Below are positions 34,026-46,900 of a stretch of DNA of 64,000 bases, piece after piece. The DNA lies in the NCBI RefSeq assembly GCF_932526225.1, contig NC_064034.1, positions 12,598,887 to 12,662,886 on the forward strand, given 5' to 3'. This DNA is from Nematostella vectensis. Lineage: Eukaryota > Cnidaria > Anthozoa > Actiniaria > Edwardsiidae. The notes below the pieces were generated by a model. That model worked only from the letters and a program-made list of their open reading frames with translations, was not told where the DNA came from and made no database searches. Each line of letters begins with the position of its first letter. Within the stretch, counting starts at the first letter, position 1. The translations under genes and the position numbers were made by a program.

Positions 34026-37000
34026 TTAAAGATGTTGGCTTTTCTGCTTGTTGCTGCGTGCTTTGTCGAGGTCTGATTGGGTGATAGTGTAGAACACGTC
34101 ATCCACGTCGTCAGCATCACGTGGAAGATCCTTGTTGGCCTCTCGGCGAGCTTCTAGGGACTGCTTGGCGTCCACGCGATCCAGGTAGCGGAAGGCAGCC
34201 TTGCGGCGAACAATGCGGCGGTACTGAGGAAATTGACACATCATTTAAAGAAGGGCGATCACGGCGCCCTTTTACGGTCCCGCACAATACAGCGTCACAC
34301 AAAGCACATTCCCATCGGCTTATTCAAGCGAGTAACTGAGATATCTTGAATGAGATATCATCAATAAATTATCAGACATAATTCGTGGATGATTATTATT
34401 TCTTGCAAAACAAACGTTGATATTTCAGAAATTTTGTGCTAAAACAGGCCAGGGTTACACACCCTCGGTGGTATCCCTATACCCAAGCAGGGGGCTGGTC
34501 CCCCCATTCCCCTCCCCAGCGAAATTAACAGTTAACTCCAGGTAAAAAGAAGGGGTTATATAACTAAACCTAACCCATAGTTCCTAGTAGTAGACATACC
34601 TCATTAGGGGACTGGTAATAAGGATTTTCGTAAAGGGTAGGTCCACCAAAGCTGCCTTCAAATATCCGGATTGGGTTCAGGACAAATCTTGGACCTTACA
34701 AATATAGCACACAAGTCAACATTTTTGTGTCAAATGAGAAGAAATCTTTACAGTAAACTATGAAAGCTTTCAGAAAGAACTAGTTTGGATTTAACAGAGT
34801 GTAGTTGGAGTATTTACTAAAATTTGCAACTCACCAATCTCTAACATCGTGCCATCCTCTTCTACAATCTGTAAATGAACAACAATCAATCTACTGTACT
34901 GTAATTATCACAATTAGGCCTAAAAGATGAGCATTGTTTCATATTAAGTGTACATTATATATAGTGCAAGTTACAGCAATAACAATTGGCCCACCCTTAG
35001 ATCCCCTCATGTACCACATGCATTGCCTCTTGTGTTCCACTATTTACCTGGAAATTTCTAACCCATATTCTATTGTCTTGTATGGAGAAGGTCATGACTC
35101 GATCAACAAATGGCTTGCTCTTTGGGTGATTAAGTGGTGTTCCAAATATCTAATAGCCATGCATAAATGGAATTAGTATAGGACAACATAAAACGACATT
35201 GAAATACACGTATCAGTTACAGATTATGTTTCAATCCAAGCTGCATATGACTTACTTGTATAAACATTTCCTTGAGAATCACATTATGTGGTGTTTTATC
35301 AAAATGCTGCAACGAAATTCAAACAAAGTTAAATTACAGTGACACCCAAAATTATTGCAACATTTGACTGCAGTAACCTTGGTAGAAAACAGAGGTTAAC
35401 ATGATTCGCATCTCTGCAGTCGGATGATCTAATAATTATCAATATTGAGATGAGTGCCAGCTTTACAGATGTATTGACAAGTGTAAATGTTGTATTTGTC
35501 ATCACATCAAATCTGTGCTGTATTTTTATGGATTGTAGACCAAGAGAAGATTGCAACAAATTTAAAAAAAAAACTGAACCCCTGTTTCTTTTTTAGAAAA
35601 ATATTATGGACTACATTGTAAGTGAACGAAAACTTAAATCCATCAAATATATCCAAAATCATACTCACTTCATCAAAAGATAGAATAGGTCGAGATCCTT
35701 TAAGACAGTTTCCTGTTAACTTGAGCTCATCCATGGTATGAACTAGAAGAAATAAAACAGATAGTTTTATAACTATGAGAGTTTAGAACTATGTATATGC
35801 AGCTGGAAGTTTTAAATCAAGTCTTAACTAGAATTATTTGCAGTCCAGAACCTGTGTTTTATGTAGTATCATCACAGTAGTTTACTAACTCGGTATTCAG
35901 GTTCAAGATAACAACTTTTTGTTTGTTTGATTTTTTTGTATCATGCACTAAATTTAGGGTATACTTACTATTTTCAACTAAAAATTTAACTGAAGGCCCA
36001 TGAGGAGTACATGATAACCTGACCAAAAATGACACAAATAAAGGTTAAATAATTTTACATTCATCCTCACATATTTTAATCAACAAATCCAAACACTTTT
36101 ACCTACCACATAAAGAGGTCTTTCTTTTTTCTCATCTCAAGAAATATGCACTTGTTGCAGTTTTTCATCTCACACACCTAACAAAGCAGTAGAATATAAT
36201 CAGAAGGAAAGGCTACTGTAGCAAATATTATTTTCATCACTTCTTTTACTAACCTCATTTACAATAAAGAGCTTATCTTTTCTATCAAGCTTTGTTTCTA
36301 TAACAAACAGAAAATAAAGATAATATCGCATTCATATGAAAGTACATATGAGTCCCGGGGGTGGGTGGGTGAGGGACAGACAGGGGTGGGGGGGGAGGGG
36401 GAAACAGACTGGGGTGCTCAACAGCAAAAATCCAATTTAACCCTAACACTAAGGGTTTGGTTAACAACAATTCTTACCCCTAAGAGATAGCACACTGGGT
36501 GTGGTCAAAGGAATTTTCAACCCTGAGAGTTTTAATCAAATCAAAATCAAATAAAATCAAATCATCCGAAAGAAGGGGATTTTTTTCCTTATGAGATCTG
36601 CATAATTTTTTGGACCAGTTTCTGATCTGTTCAAACAAAAAATAAATAAAAATAATAATAAAATAAATAGAGAAAAAAATGTTCCTACCAGCTTGCTATT
36701 CCTATGAACAAAATCCAAATTCGATTACCCATATTTTTATTCAATTGTATTAAGCTATGTGTATGTGTAGAATCGCCTTTTTAATATTTTACGCTAGTGA
36801 TGACTGAAATAGAAATTTAGCCTAAATCCGCTAAATAGCGCAAAAATCACCGTAATTTTTTTTTTGAGATACAGCCCTACTCTGTAATTTTGTGCAGAAA
36901 ATAGGTAATTCTGATTTTTTTTTTATTATTAACAATTACCCCCCTTTCTATTAGGTTCTGTTTAGGTTCTGATTCGGTTCTGTTTAGGTTCTAAGAAATT

Positions 37001-38108
37001 TTAGAGAAGATGTGGGTTTCAATCGTTTATTTCAAAGAGTGGTGAAGTTCAAAGGTCCTTGAAAGACTGAACAAACCCATAAAGCGAAAATCCTTTGTTG
37101 GAGCACTATATACTTGTAGAAAGCTCAAGTAAGACTTGATCGACGATAAATTTGCATATGTACTTGAATACTTTGATGTTTGCTGGACATAACAAAGTGT
37201 GGACTAGGTGTTACTCACAATCCCCATTGTGCGTTGCTTAATGTTTTGAAGCTCGCCTTTCATGAATTCGCTCGAAAAAATTGATTTTGAATTTGCTTTT
37301 TTGAGGATAACAGAAAGAGGGAATTTCTTGAAAACCAGTGATGACAAATGTTTTAGTACGGTCTTTGATATGGATATACTTTTGGGTGATTTCTGGCAAC
37401 AAAATTAACCTCCAGTATTACATTAATTGAGCACTTTTTAGTGCTGTAAATTTCAACATGGAAAACAATTAAAAAGATTTGGATGTATTAATAAACAGTC
37501 GTAGGTTTAACTCACATACAAGCATAGCTTATTCCCATTCTGCCTACTGTACATTCTACTCGTCATCTTACCTGCTTTATGGTGGGGAAGTAGAACTCTT
37601 AGATCCAACATCAAGTGTCTTGCTCTGAAAACAAACCATTTTTCAACAAATCAGATTGAGTGAATGAAGGGAGAATGGTAATAAAAAAGCCATTTGCTTG
37701 TTTAACAAGGAATGCCCATTTCTGACTCTAGTGTGTTCGATTTCAGCCTTCGAGACTCTAAAACTAAATACTAGAATAAGCTAAATACCTGTACGTTATT
37801 CCACGTGAAGAAAATATGAGAACCCTCTGTTTATTTGTCCACTTTGGCTGTGTAAGGAAGCGAATCCAAGAAAGAGTTTTATGACAATGTTCATCCATAA
37901 AGCACGTGTAACAACACAGACCAACAACAACGAAGAATTCGAGGCAATTTTTATCGGCACCAAGAAAAAACATGGGCATGGTTGATAGATGCAGACAATA
38001 CAGGGTGCAGCTCCATCCTACCTTTTTCGATTTCTTATCCACCACGACCTCATCGTTATTATTTTCTTCGTCTCCGGTCTCCTCGTGTTTTCGCTTTCTC
38101 GGCGCCAT
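34026..38108 (-). CDS. BRIX1: Ribosome biogenesis protein BRX1 homolog, frameshifted in this sequence
   Basis: A nucleolar Brix-domain protein needed for 60S subunit assembly. Twelve exons (5' to 3'): 38108-38022, 37847-37789, 37624-37572, 36297-36254, 36177-36107, 36018-35969, 35742-35669, 35306-35256, 35149-35048, 34868-34835, 34694-34599, 34223-34026. Family hallmarks include QRVLIFSSRGITYR, NEVCEMKNCNKC, LTGNCLKGSRPILSFDE and GPRFVLNP...GSFGGPTLYENP. The basic N-terminus (APRKRKHEE) is typical of nucleolar proteins. Exon 34694-34599 is 96 nt where 95 would keep the frame. One extra T in the CCTTTATTACC run (about 34619-34622) shifts the frame and produces TAA soon after. Without it the gene would encode 305 residues. 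A sequencing error or an allelic mutation are both possible. Confidence 0.92.
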
Positions 38109-38595
38109 CTTGTTTACTGAGTAACCAGGCTTATTAGCTGTGTGACCAGGCCTCACAGTGCCGCATTTTCATCGCGGGCTCGTGTTGCGTTAGACCACAA
38201 CAAATCAATACTTTTTTTTTCTTTCTTGTCATTTACAGTCAGCGTTTTATTCCCAGATTATAAGGTAGGAAGTTGTGTTCTCGCATTGTCATTATTATCA
38301 TTTTGTATATATACCCTCCTGGAGTGCGTACATAGCCTACATCGGCTCGCCTCCTTGTACAGTTGTGAGTTTTTTTGCTATTTATTTGATATCATGCCTA
38401 AAACGTTCCTATTTATGTGTTGCGCTCCTGCCGTGCTGAACTTAATAATTTAAATATTGCACATAGGAAATTCGAAATCTGATTCGATCAAGTTCGACAC
38501 GGTGCTACGTACGGCCCCATTCATTCTTCGCGCTCATAACGTGCAGAATCTAATTGTCTCGTTGTATTGACATAAATACACCCATTGAATGAAGC

Positions 38596-39508
38596 CCGGC
38601 CCTACTAATCGATAAAAATCGATAATCGTAAACTAATCGAATTACTCAACGTTAATCGATATAAATCAGTTGATTATTATTGATTGACATTGGAAATCGA
38701 TAATAATCGATACTCAAAAACAAGAGTACTCAATCATATTGATTATCGATTAATATCAGGTTTTATAGATTTCTTATATTTAAAACTGACTGCTGGAAAA
38801 TTGAATCTGTAATCAACAGTTACCACATAAACAGGGAATGGTACTTCTAGCATCTAGGCCTGTCTTTATCTGTTAATGTTATTTCATCTCAAGTACTTTC
38901 AATATGAGTAATAATTCAAGATTTGAAGTTGTCATGAAGGGATTCCATGACATTCCAGTTTCAGAATTTCACGATTAGGTTTGGCAGGCAGAAGCACTAA
39001 GTGTGAACAGGGCGTTGTACATCGTATTATACATACTTCGTACTTATACATCGTAGGGTTGTACTTACATGTTTTCCAATCAGCTTTTCCAACGGCTGAG
39101 TAGTGTTCAGAAATATCTTATCGAGAATTACATGGAATGTTTTTGTTATCTTGTATATTGTGAATGTGGTTTGCAAATGGTAAAGCTGAGCCCTTTTGAA
39201 GCGATATGAAGACTGGCTTTGTTTATCTTACCTTGTCTATCTGATTTTATTTGAAGAAACACAGTCAAACAATTTTCAAGATTATGCCGGTTAAGGGTGA
39301 TACATTTCAAAGGAATGGACAGAAATTGATGTTTATCAATATAATCAATAATAATTGATAATTTCAATATTTTTTTATAAAAATCGATACTCACACAGTT
39401 TCACGTTTTATCGATTTCTATTGATTTCTGATATTAATCAATTGATCGATATTGATTATTATCGAATACTATTGATTGATTATCGGAATTTTAGATTGGT
39501 AGGGCCGG
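38596..39508. mobile_element. Inverted-repeat transposon-like element rich in ATCGAT
   Basis: The ends read CCGGCCCTACTAATC and, reverse-complemented from the right, CCGGCCCTACCAATC. Both arms (100-150 bp) are packed with short ATCGAT/ATTGATT words. The centre (about 38770-39330) has no recognised gene. Flanks GAATGAAG and AAATAAAG are only loosely similar, so the target duplication is unclear. Confidence 0.65.
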
Positions 39509-40468
39509 AAATAAAGGTTGCTCCCGAGAATCAGGGTATCATAACCCGCAATTGTGCATGGGGAACATATAAATGGCATGAAACCTGGTCCCTTACAGCC
39601 GTGTTAACGTTAAGAGGCACATTAATAAGGATGTTAAAACTTTCTAATCCTGACTTTGTTTTTAGTTACGCTTATTTTCTTTTTTATTTCATACCCATAA
39701 AGCACTGCGGGTTACAACACATGGATTCTCCAAGTGCTACCTTATTTGAAGTGGCTGTATGAATTGGGTTAACATTGATTTATACAGCACAATAAGTTTT
39801 AAGTGGTAAAAGTTGACTCAATGTTGGGTTTCCATTGCACAAAATATAAAAAAATCGGCAATCAGAAGCTCAATAATTGAATCGGTTTCATGCTCTTACC
39901 ATGCAACACGACTGGTACAGCAGGGCATAATTCAGAACCAAATGTAATTCTGCTATGTCAAACTCAATTGATTCAGACGTCAAACTGATTATGTGCCAAA
40001 TCAAAGAAAATCAATTCGACATGGCATTCAACTTATGAAACAGGATGTATAAATGGGGCCTACGACTACGTAAGTCCTGCTGCGAAAGCGCAACACCCCC
40101 TGCATCAAGTCCTCACAACCTATTTAAGGTGACTTCAATAGGTTGTCAAATGACTAACAATGAAATTTTAGCAATTGTTCATCTTAATGCTACACTGATA
40201 GAAAAAATGCCTTTGCTGTCTTATTGTTAACTACAATAAAATTAAAATTAAATACATACTTCTGCAGAGATTTACACAGGCTTTAGTTGCACAGACTTTA
40301 GGTGCATCTGCTACTTCCATTTTTCTATCACACAATTTCAATCCTGTTTATCATCTGTTTTTAATTTGGCAAATGCAATTTAGAGACTGTGGGGGTTCCA
40401 ATGCCTTTCTGCATCTGTTGCAGTCCCCTCCCCACTCTATATGCCCTCGGGGAATAGTGGGGTGGGGG

Positions 40469-40850
40469 GACAGGAGCAAAAAATGGCAACATTCAAATTG
40501 TAATGTCGTCTTAGCTTATATTTGATTGATTCTTTGAATAGATGCTCCTTGTGTAATATAAACCAAAATAAGCTCTAGTATTGTTTGGTAGATGATGATC
40601 CGTTCTTGAGATATTGCAAATTGTTAGAATCTCGATTTGTCTGAAATTGCCCAATTTGGGCGAAATTGCTACTTTTTTCATGATCTATGGCAACTTTGCT
40701 CAATCATATCTCAAGAATGGATCATCTACCAAAAAATACTAAAGCTTATTTTGTTTTATATTATGTATGGAACCTCTAGGCAAAATATAAACAAAATGTA
40801 AGCTAACACAACCTTACAATTTAAATTTTGCCATTTTTTGCTCCTGTCGG
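40469..40850. mobile_element. Inverted-repeat element (MITE), about 380 bp
   Basis: The arms of about 170 bp start GACAGGAGCAAAAAATGGCA on both ends (right end reverse-complemented). They share AAACAAAATAAGCT/ATTTTTTGGTAGATGAT and TTCTTGAGATAT blocks, separated by a short centre. It lies between BRIX1 and PLGRKT, possibly in the 5' untranslated intron of PLGRKT. Confidence 0.75.
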
Positions 40851-41129
40851 GTGGGGGAGCTGTGCTGCGATACCAATATTGCTAGCCCATAGTCAGGAGG
40901 GCCTTACTTGATTGGTTACATGGGATCAAGGTGGATCCGTAACTTAAGTCAGGGCTATAAGATGGTCACAGATAGCCTGGCATTGCATTATTGCTACCGT
41001 TTGCTAACTAAACGCACTCGATGCAGCAGCTCTCACCCTCTCCTTTTGGTAAGATTGTATGGACAAAATGACAGAATGCCTATCTTCTTCTAACCTCCAC
41101 GCTACTGTACCTTTTATTATCTTTTCCAG

Positions 41130-43453
41130 ATGGGTTCTGCTCTAGGAGGAGCTATGAAAGAGACAATGGATGAAAATATGAAGAAAAACCAGGAGTTCAT
41201 GCTAGCCTCCCAGAAACTCCAGGTAAATACAAAGTACATATTAATTAATAAATAGCAAAAATAAAGTGTTGCAAAATATTGCCATCTCAAAATTTTGGAG
41301 TCACGAAAATTAAGTGTAATACGGTATCCAGAGATAGAGGGAAAATGTGCTCCTGATTGAGATGTGCCGACATTAATACCATAGGTTCTGCTAAAACCTA
41401 AAGTTTGAATAAAAAAAAAATTTAAAAAAATAAAAAACAGGAAAACAGGTTCAGACCAAAAGAAAAAAAATGGCTGAGAGCATTTCAAATAATTTCCTAG
41501 CTGCCATCTTGAAATTGGCTAAAAGTTTAGGTAGTTTTTAAACCGCTGGAGCTTATTTCTTGGGTATGCATTGGGTTGATTACTTTAGTCATTTATTCAT
41601 AATTTTCATGACAGATGGCAAGACAGCTGCAGATGCAAAATCTGATGCGTGAAAAGCAGATGTCCATGATGTTGGCTGGATCTAGGGAAATGTTCACATG
41701 GATTGCCTCATTCTACAGTTTAGCAACTCTTGGCATGTTTGCAGGGTAGGAGACTAGCATATGGATGTTTGACATTTGTCTTTATTGATGGTAAATATTG
41801 TGGTTTTAGGAGTTCTGAAGCCTTTGTTCAGCCAAAGTCAGACACAGGTCCCTCTTTTTTGTGTGCAAAAATTTTATGACTTAAAAGTCATGTTACGTAT
41901 AAAGGCAGGAGCATAATGGTTTACAAAGATGACTGACCATTTAACTACTGACATGTATATAACAAAAAAAATACAAGTAAAATTCACAATTAACAAAATC
42001 TGAATAGTTTTACCTAAGTAACTAAGAGGCGCAGCAAAATACTGAATTGGCTATCCAATTGACTGTAAATACTATTGTTTAAAGTGGCTAGTCCTTTGTA
42101 AACCTGTAGTAGCCTTCTTGGCCAGATGGAAGTTTCTCAAAGTTGCCTTTCTCCTTGTTTAATTTTATTTCTCATTATAGTCAACAGTATACTGTAGGCT
42201 TGTTATACAAACTTATAAATTGCTTTTCAGGTTTTTAAGAACTAAGAAGCCGTCTGTAGTAGTACCATTTCTTCCTTTATCATTCATTGTCGCCTATCAG
42301 TATGACTACTGTTATGGACACAAGATAGACAGAATAAGAGGTAATGTGCTGTGAATTTGCCTTGGTGTTGGATTATTAATTTTGTCGCCAATGATTTGGT
42401 TCTGCGAAGCAAATCCAGGGCTGCTAGGAAAGGGGTATTTTTGTCTCATGTGGATGATGAGCCCCAAAATCTTGCGATGACACCTGGTCTTAAAATGTGG
42501 GTGAGCTATTTGAAGTGTCAAATGGTGGGTCCCAATTTTTTCTTCGAATGGATCAATCCAAGCTATACCTAAGTGTTCCAAGTCGATCCGAACCTTTTGG
42601 TTATCTGTCCCTTAAAAAATGTTGATCAACTTCTCTTTTGTTATTGTTTATAATTGAACATACAAAGCTATACAACGGTTTATTTGCAAATAAAATTCAT
42701 CATACACGATTGAAGTCTGATACTTAAAGTTTCCAAATTACTTCCTTTAATTAGCCGATGGGAATCGATTCTTTGTTTGACTGTGCAGTGCAATGCGGGA
42801 ACATATTTTATGCGTGATTGGCATTATTCAACTTGGTTCTGTTGAACCCGGGAACCACCCCTGGTTCTGACACTGAGTGTATAAGTGTATCGGTAAAACC
42901 TCATGCTCTTACCGTTATCAATATCTGCAAACCCAAGGAATGAGTATTTTATTGTCACCCAAGGATTATGACATAATACATTAGTATTGCCCTTTTTTAT
43001 CATCTAATATTCTAAAAATCGAGTCTCGATTGGGACCACATTAATGACCACAAAGTAATGTACAGTAGAATGCTGTTTATCTTGTAAAACGAAAAAGACC
43101 AAAATATTCTTCCTTCATCATAGTGTCGATTCAGGAGAATCTTTTTTGGGGGCTTGAACGTAAATTTCGATTTTTAAAGTCACGGTTACTCGAGTTCAAT
43201 CTGTTTTTGTCTCTGAAGACTCATTAATGTTTTCTTTTGACAGTTGCTTTTGAGAGTTGCATGAAGTAATTTTGCGTTTAAAGAGTTAAGTGTGTGTTTT
43301 TTTTTTATTAAACTCGTGTTATTTCCTCTGTTTTCAGCTGAGGCAGAGCGAATCCTGGAGAAGGAGCACGTTCTTCTTAGCATGCCAGAAGGAATGCCGA
43401 CCTTTGAAGACATTGAGAATGCCAGGAAAGCAGCAGAAGGAGAGGACAAATAA
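41130..43453 (+). CDS. PLGRKT: Plasminogen receptor (KT) homolog, 149 residues
   Basis: A small membrane protein; the vertebrate form binds plasminogen through a C-terminal lysine and is also found in mitochondria. Four coding exons: 41130-41222, 41615-41745, 42231-42340, 43338-43453, phases 0, 2, 1. The frame is 149 residues against 147 in human. It shows the family N-terminus MGSALGGAMKETMDENMKKN, two hydrophobic helices (MFTWIASFYSLATLGMFAG and VVVPFLPLSFIVAYQY), then a charged tail ending EGEDK. The terminal lysine that defines the family is present. A CTTTTCCAG acceptor lies directly before the ATG, so at least one non-coding exon must lie upstream, not located here. Confidence 0.95.
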
Positions 43454-43909
43454 GTTAAACGCTTAAAATAACTGAAAGAAAGTTAATGCCTTTCTTTTTT
43501 TCTGTCGCTTGACTAGGCACCGTTTTTACAACTGCTGTTAACTGAAAATATTTTATCTCAAACCTACAGCATAAAATCTTAAAAAGGTAAATCTTAAAGA
43601 GGTAACCAACTGGGTTACTCTTATAATGTAAATTATTAGTTCTCTTTCGAGCAGGGCCGGTACTAAGTGTTACAGATGTCTTCTAGTGTTCGCCAAAAGC
43701 AAACGTTGAGGTTTGCGGTATCGCGATATCTGAGATGCATTTTATTAGATTATTTTGCTACTGTAGTTCCTGTGAAAAATATTGTGATAAGAGGACTTTA
43801 AGACGTCGAATCTAACATTTTTGTACGTAAACGACCTTGTTTGGTCGTGGAGAGGATAACTTGATGATGCTTCCCTCATGAAGAAATAACTGTAGTATCG
43901 CTTGAAGTT

Positions 43910-43915
43910 AATAAA
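43910..43915 (+). terminator. PLGRKT: Candidate poly(A) signal of PLGRKT
   Basis: First AATAAA on the plus strand after the PLGRKT stop, about 457 nt downstream. Confidence 0.35.
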
Positions 43916-43919
43916 AAGC

Positions 43920-46900
43920 GTTGGCTGTAGAAAAAAGACCACGCCCCCTCAAAACATGTGTGCCTTGTTGATATTTTTTAATGCGTGATATTCGTTTCTC
44001 AGAGAGCTCGTATTTTAACGCCCCCACGCTTATATAGCGTCTCGACTTGAACTTTGTTTGTTTCTCGGAGGGGTACTGTTCCCATTTTCCTTGTTTATAT
44101 AAAGAACGGAAGTGCGTAATTGTCGACATTTAATTATGGAAAAAGTCTTTGATAAAGCTCACCAAATTCGATTAAATCCTGTTTTTGTCATAGCACGATA
44201 AGAAATGCGTGATATAGAGTCCATGTATCAATTACCGATCGCAATATAACGTGTTAACACGATTAAACTAAACAGATTAAAATCGACAATGAGTATTAAA
44301 AAAGAAAAACATCACTCGAAAGGCCCGCCATGCTACAGCAAAGTCAAGATGGCTACATGTTTATCTTAAAAGCATCTACATCAAGACCGCCCCTTTTACT
44401 TTTTCCACGAACGGTAAGCCTTCATACTGATCTGCTTATTTCAAAACCGCGATACGTATATTACCTCTTTTTACACTCGAATGAACTGAAATCGTTTGTG
44501 TGCCTTGCTTGCAGTGCAGAGTTTGATTCTCAACACATGATATCACGCTTCTCTCCAAAACGAAAACGGCTAGATTCCAAGAAAAAGGTATGTGTCAGTA
44601 TAGTCAATTTTTTTCTTGACGTAAAAGATAAAAAAAGCCCGGGATGAAATAAATTAAACGTGTTTGAACCTTTTCAATTAAATATGTATGCTCTCTTGTA
44701 AAAATGCAATATGTTGTATGAAGAATTTAAATGTTCCCTTGAAAGCTGAAAGGGAGGGTGCGTCGGTTTCTTTGCGTGATGAGTAGGGGTTCGGGGGAGG
44801 TAGCGAAGTCGAGTGTCTTCAAACAATACAGACGGAAAGCTCAGACGGAAAGCCCCCCCCCCCCTTCCCCCCCCACGCTGAAACTACACGGTGCGTGGTG
44901 CGTAGGATTTTGGTGAGTCAGCGGAGTCAAGTGTTTCTTAGACGTCTGACGACCATGGACAAGTGCTTAGCTGCCAAATGTCAAAGCATAACCTCGAGGA
45001 ATAACGTAGCTGTTAAAAAAACACAATATGGTGGATAATGATTGTTTTACTTAACCCCCCTCCTCTCCCCAACTCTTACAGCCTACAAGCAGGTTGCGTC
45101 GTATACGTGCTGTGCGTGTGCTTTTTGTGGGAGAGGAAATGGGGGTTTAGTGATCAAACTTTTCATAAAGATAGGAAAGGGTCATTGTAATCATGACCAC
45201 CTTCAACATAGACATCACCATTACTGTATTGAAAATGAGCGTCTACTATTTAATCTAGAATTAATGCTAAAGTAGGAATAATTTTAAGTGCGCCAAAATT
45301 CAATTTACTATACCTTGGGGGAAAGGGGCGTAATGAAAGCTCGTTTTCAACTTTTACACGGCAGAAAAGAAGGTCTGCACATTACAAATGTGAATAATGC
45401 TATAGCGTAGGCTTGTGTTAATATTATATAAGCTCTTGATTGTCTTCCCAAATATTTACGGCTTATAGCGATGTAGTGAGAGGTTCCTAGGAAAATGACT
45501 TTTTAAGGTATGTGAAGCTCAAAGAATGAACATGCTACTAGAATTCTTGGAAATTTCCTAGAAGCGCCCTTGCATTTTCAGGTGTTCACCGTATTTCGTG
45601 TGTTGTCTTTGTTATGTGAGCGATTGAAGTTCGATTGGCCCTTTTTCCAATTGTCAGGGTTTTGTGTTTGTCATTGGAGTGTAAAGCCAATCGAACTACG
45701 AGTCTTTCTGTCTTCTGCCTCCTCTTCATCTTAGTAAAACAAAGTGTTTTGTGTATGCATCTTTTTGCAGTGGCAAATCACGTTCTGAAATCACGTTTGT
45801 TAGTAGGGACCTTAATCACGCGAAATCGAAGAACGCCGCGGACATTGGATTTGCGCTCGCGCCCTTCTCGACGTTTCAACGTCGAGAAGGACTTTACGAA
45901 TCGTTACCATTGCACAATTGCCACGTGACATCTCCTCAACCAATTAAAAGCGTACACTAGGGGTTGTTTCTAGCTCTAGAATTGCCCAGAAGACCGTGGG
46001 AATGAGACAATGTAGCTATGATTTACAGTATGCCCCGTGCTAACATCGCCAGCATAGCTAGCAAAAACAGCCACACTGAAAATTGGCCAAGCGATAACGG
46101 CTCTGTTGATACAGTGCTGGAGTTGCTTTGAGTTTGCTCTCCAATATTTCCCTTGTCTTGGGGTCAACCGAGCATAGCCATGCAATCCTGAGTTAGTACT
46201 TCATGTAGCTATCAATATGGCCAGGGTTATAGGGTTGGGGGTCAGTGTCGAGGACACACTTTATTGAAGACTACATTAAGTACCAGCCAAGTGCTAGCTG
46301 ATGTTGGCGCTCACAAAAGCATAAAACTCTCCGATAATGTTTTTTATTGTTGTTTTTTTGCGACAAAAAGTCGAGAAGGGTTTTTTGTTTAAAATAAAGC
46401 CTTCCTCCTCGACCGCATTGTCATTGTACTTTGTTTATATATTTGCGGAATAATTAAGTTTTTTTATGTTATGAATATCGGTAATCAGACATCGTTGAAT
46501 TGTTTAGGTTTTCTGAATACTTATCATGATATGGGAGCAAGAAGAGCCCGCAATGCTGATTGACAGTCAGCGATATTAATTCACTTTATGTGGTTATCAT
46601 GAATTATTTTTTTCCAACCTCTTTGGCTTTGCTCCTATTGTCAGTATTGGCCTAGTATGATAAAAAGAAACGTGCAGTTAACCGTTGGGCGCTGTTGTCC
46701 ATATCCACAGCAAGTATTTTTTTTTTCTGTTGCGTGTTTTCATAAACGCAAACATAACCACTTTGTCATTTTCCTTCTCTGCTTTCACGTTTTAGATGTG
46801 ATGCATTCGAAACATCTTTTCACATACCACGATAACTTGACGCCAAAACTATCGTTTATAGGTTTTTTTTCTATTTTTTTTTTACAGAATGACTTCCTTT

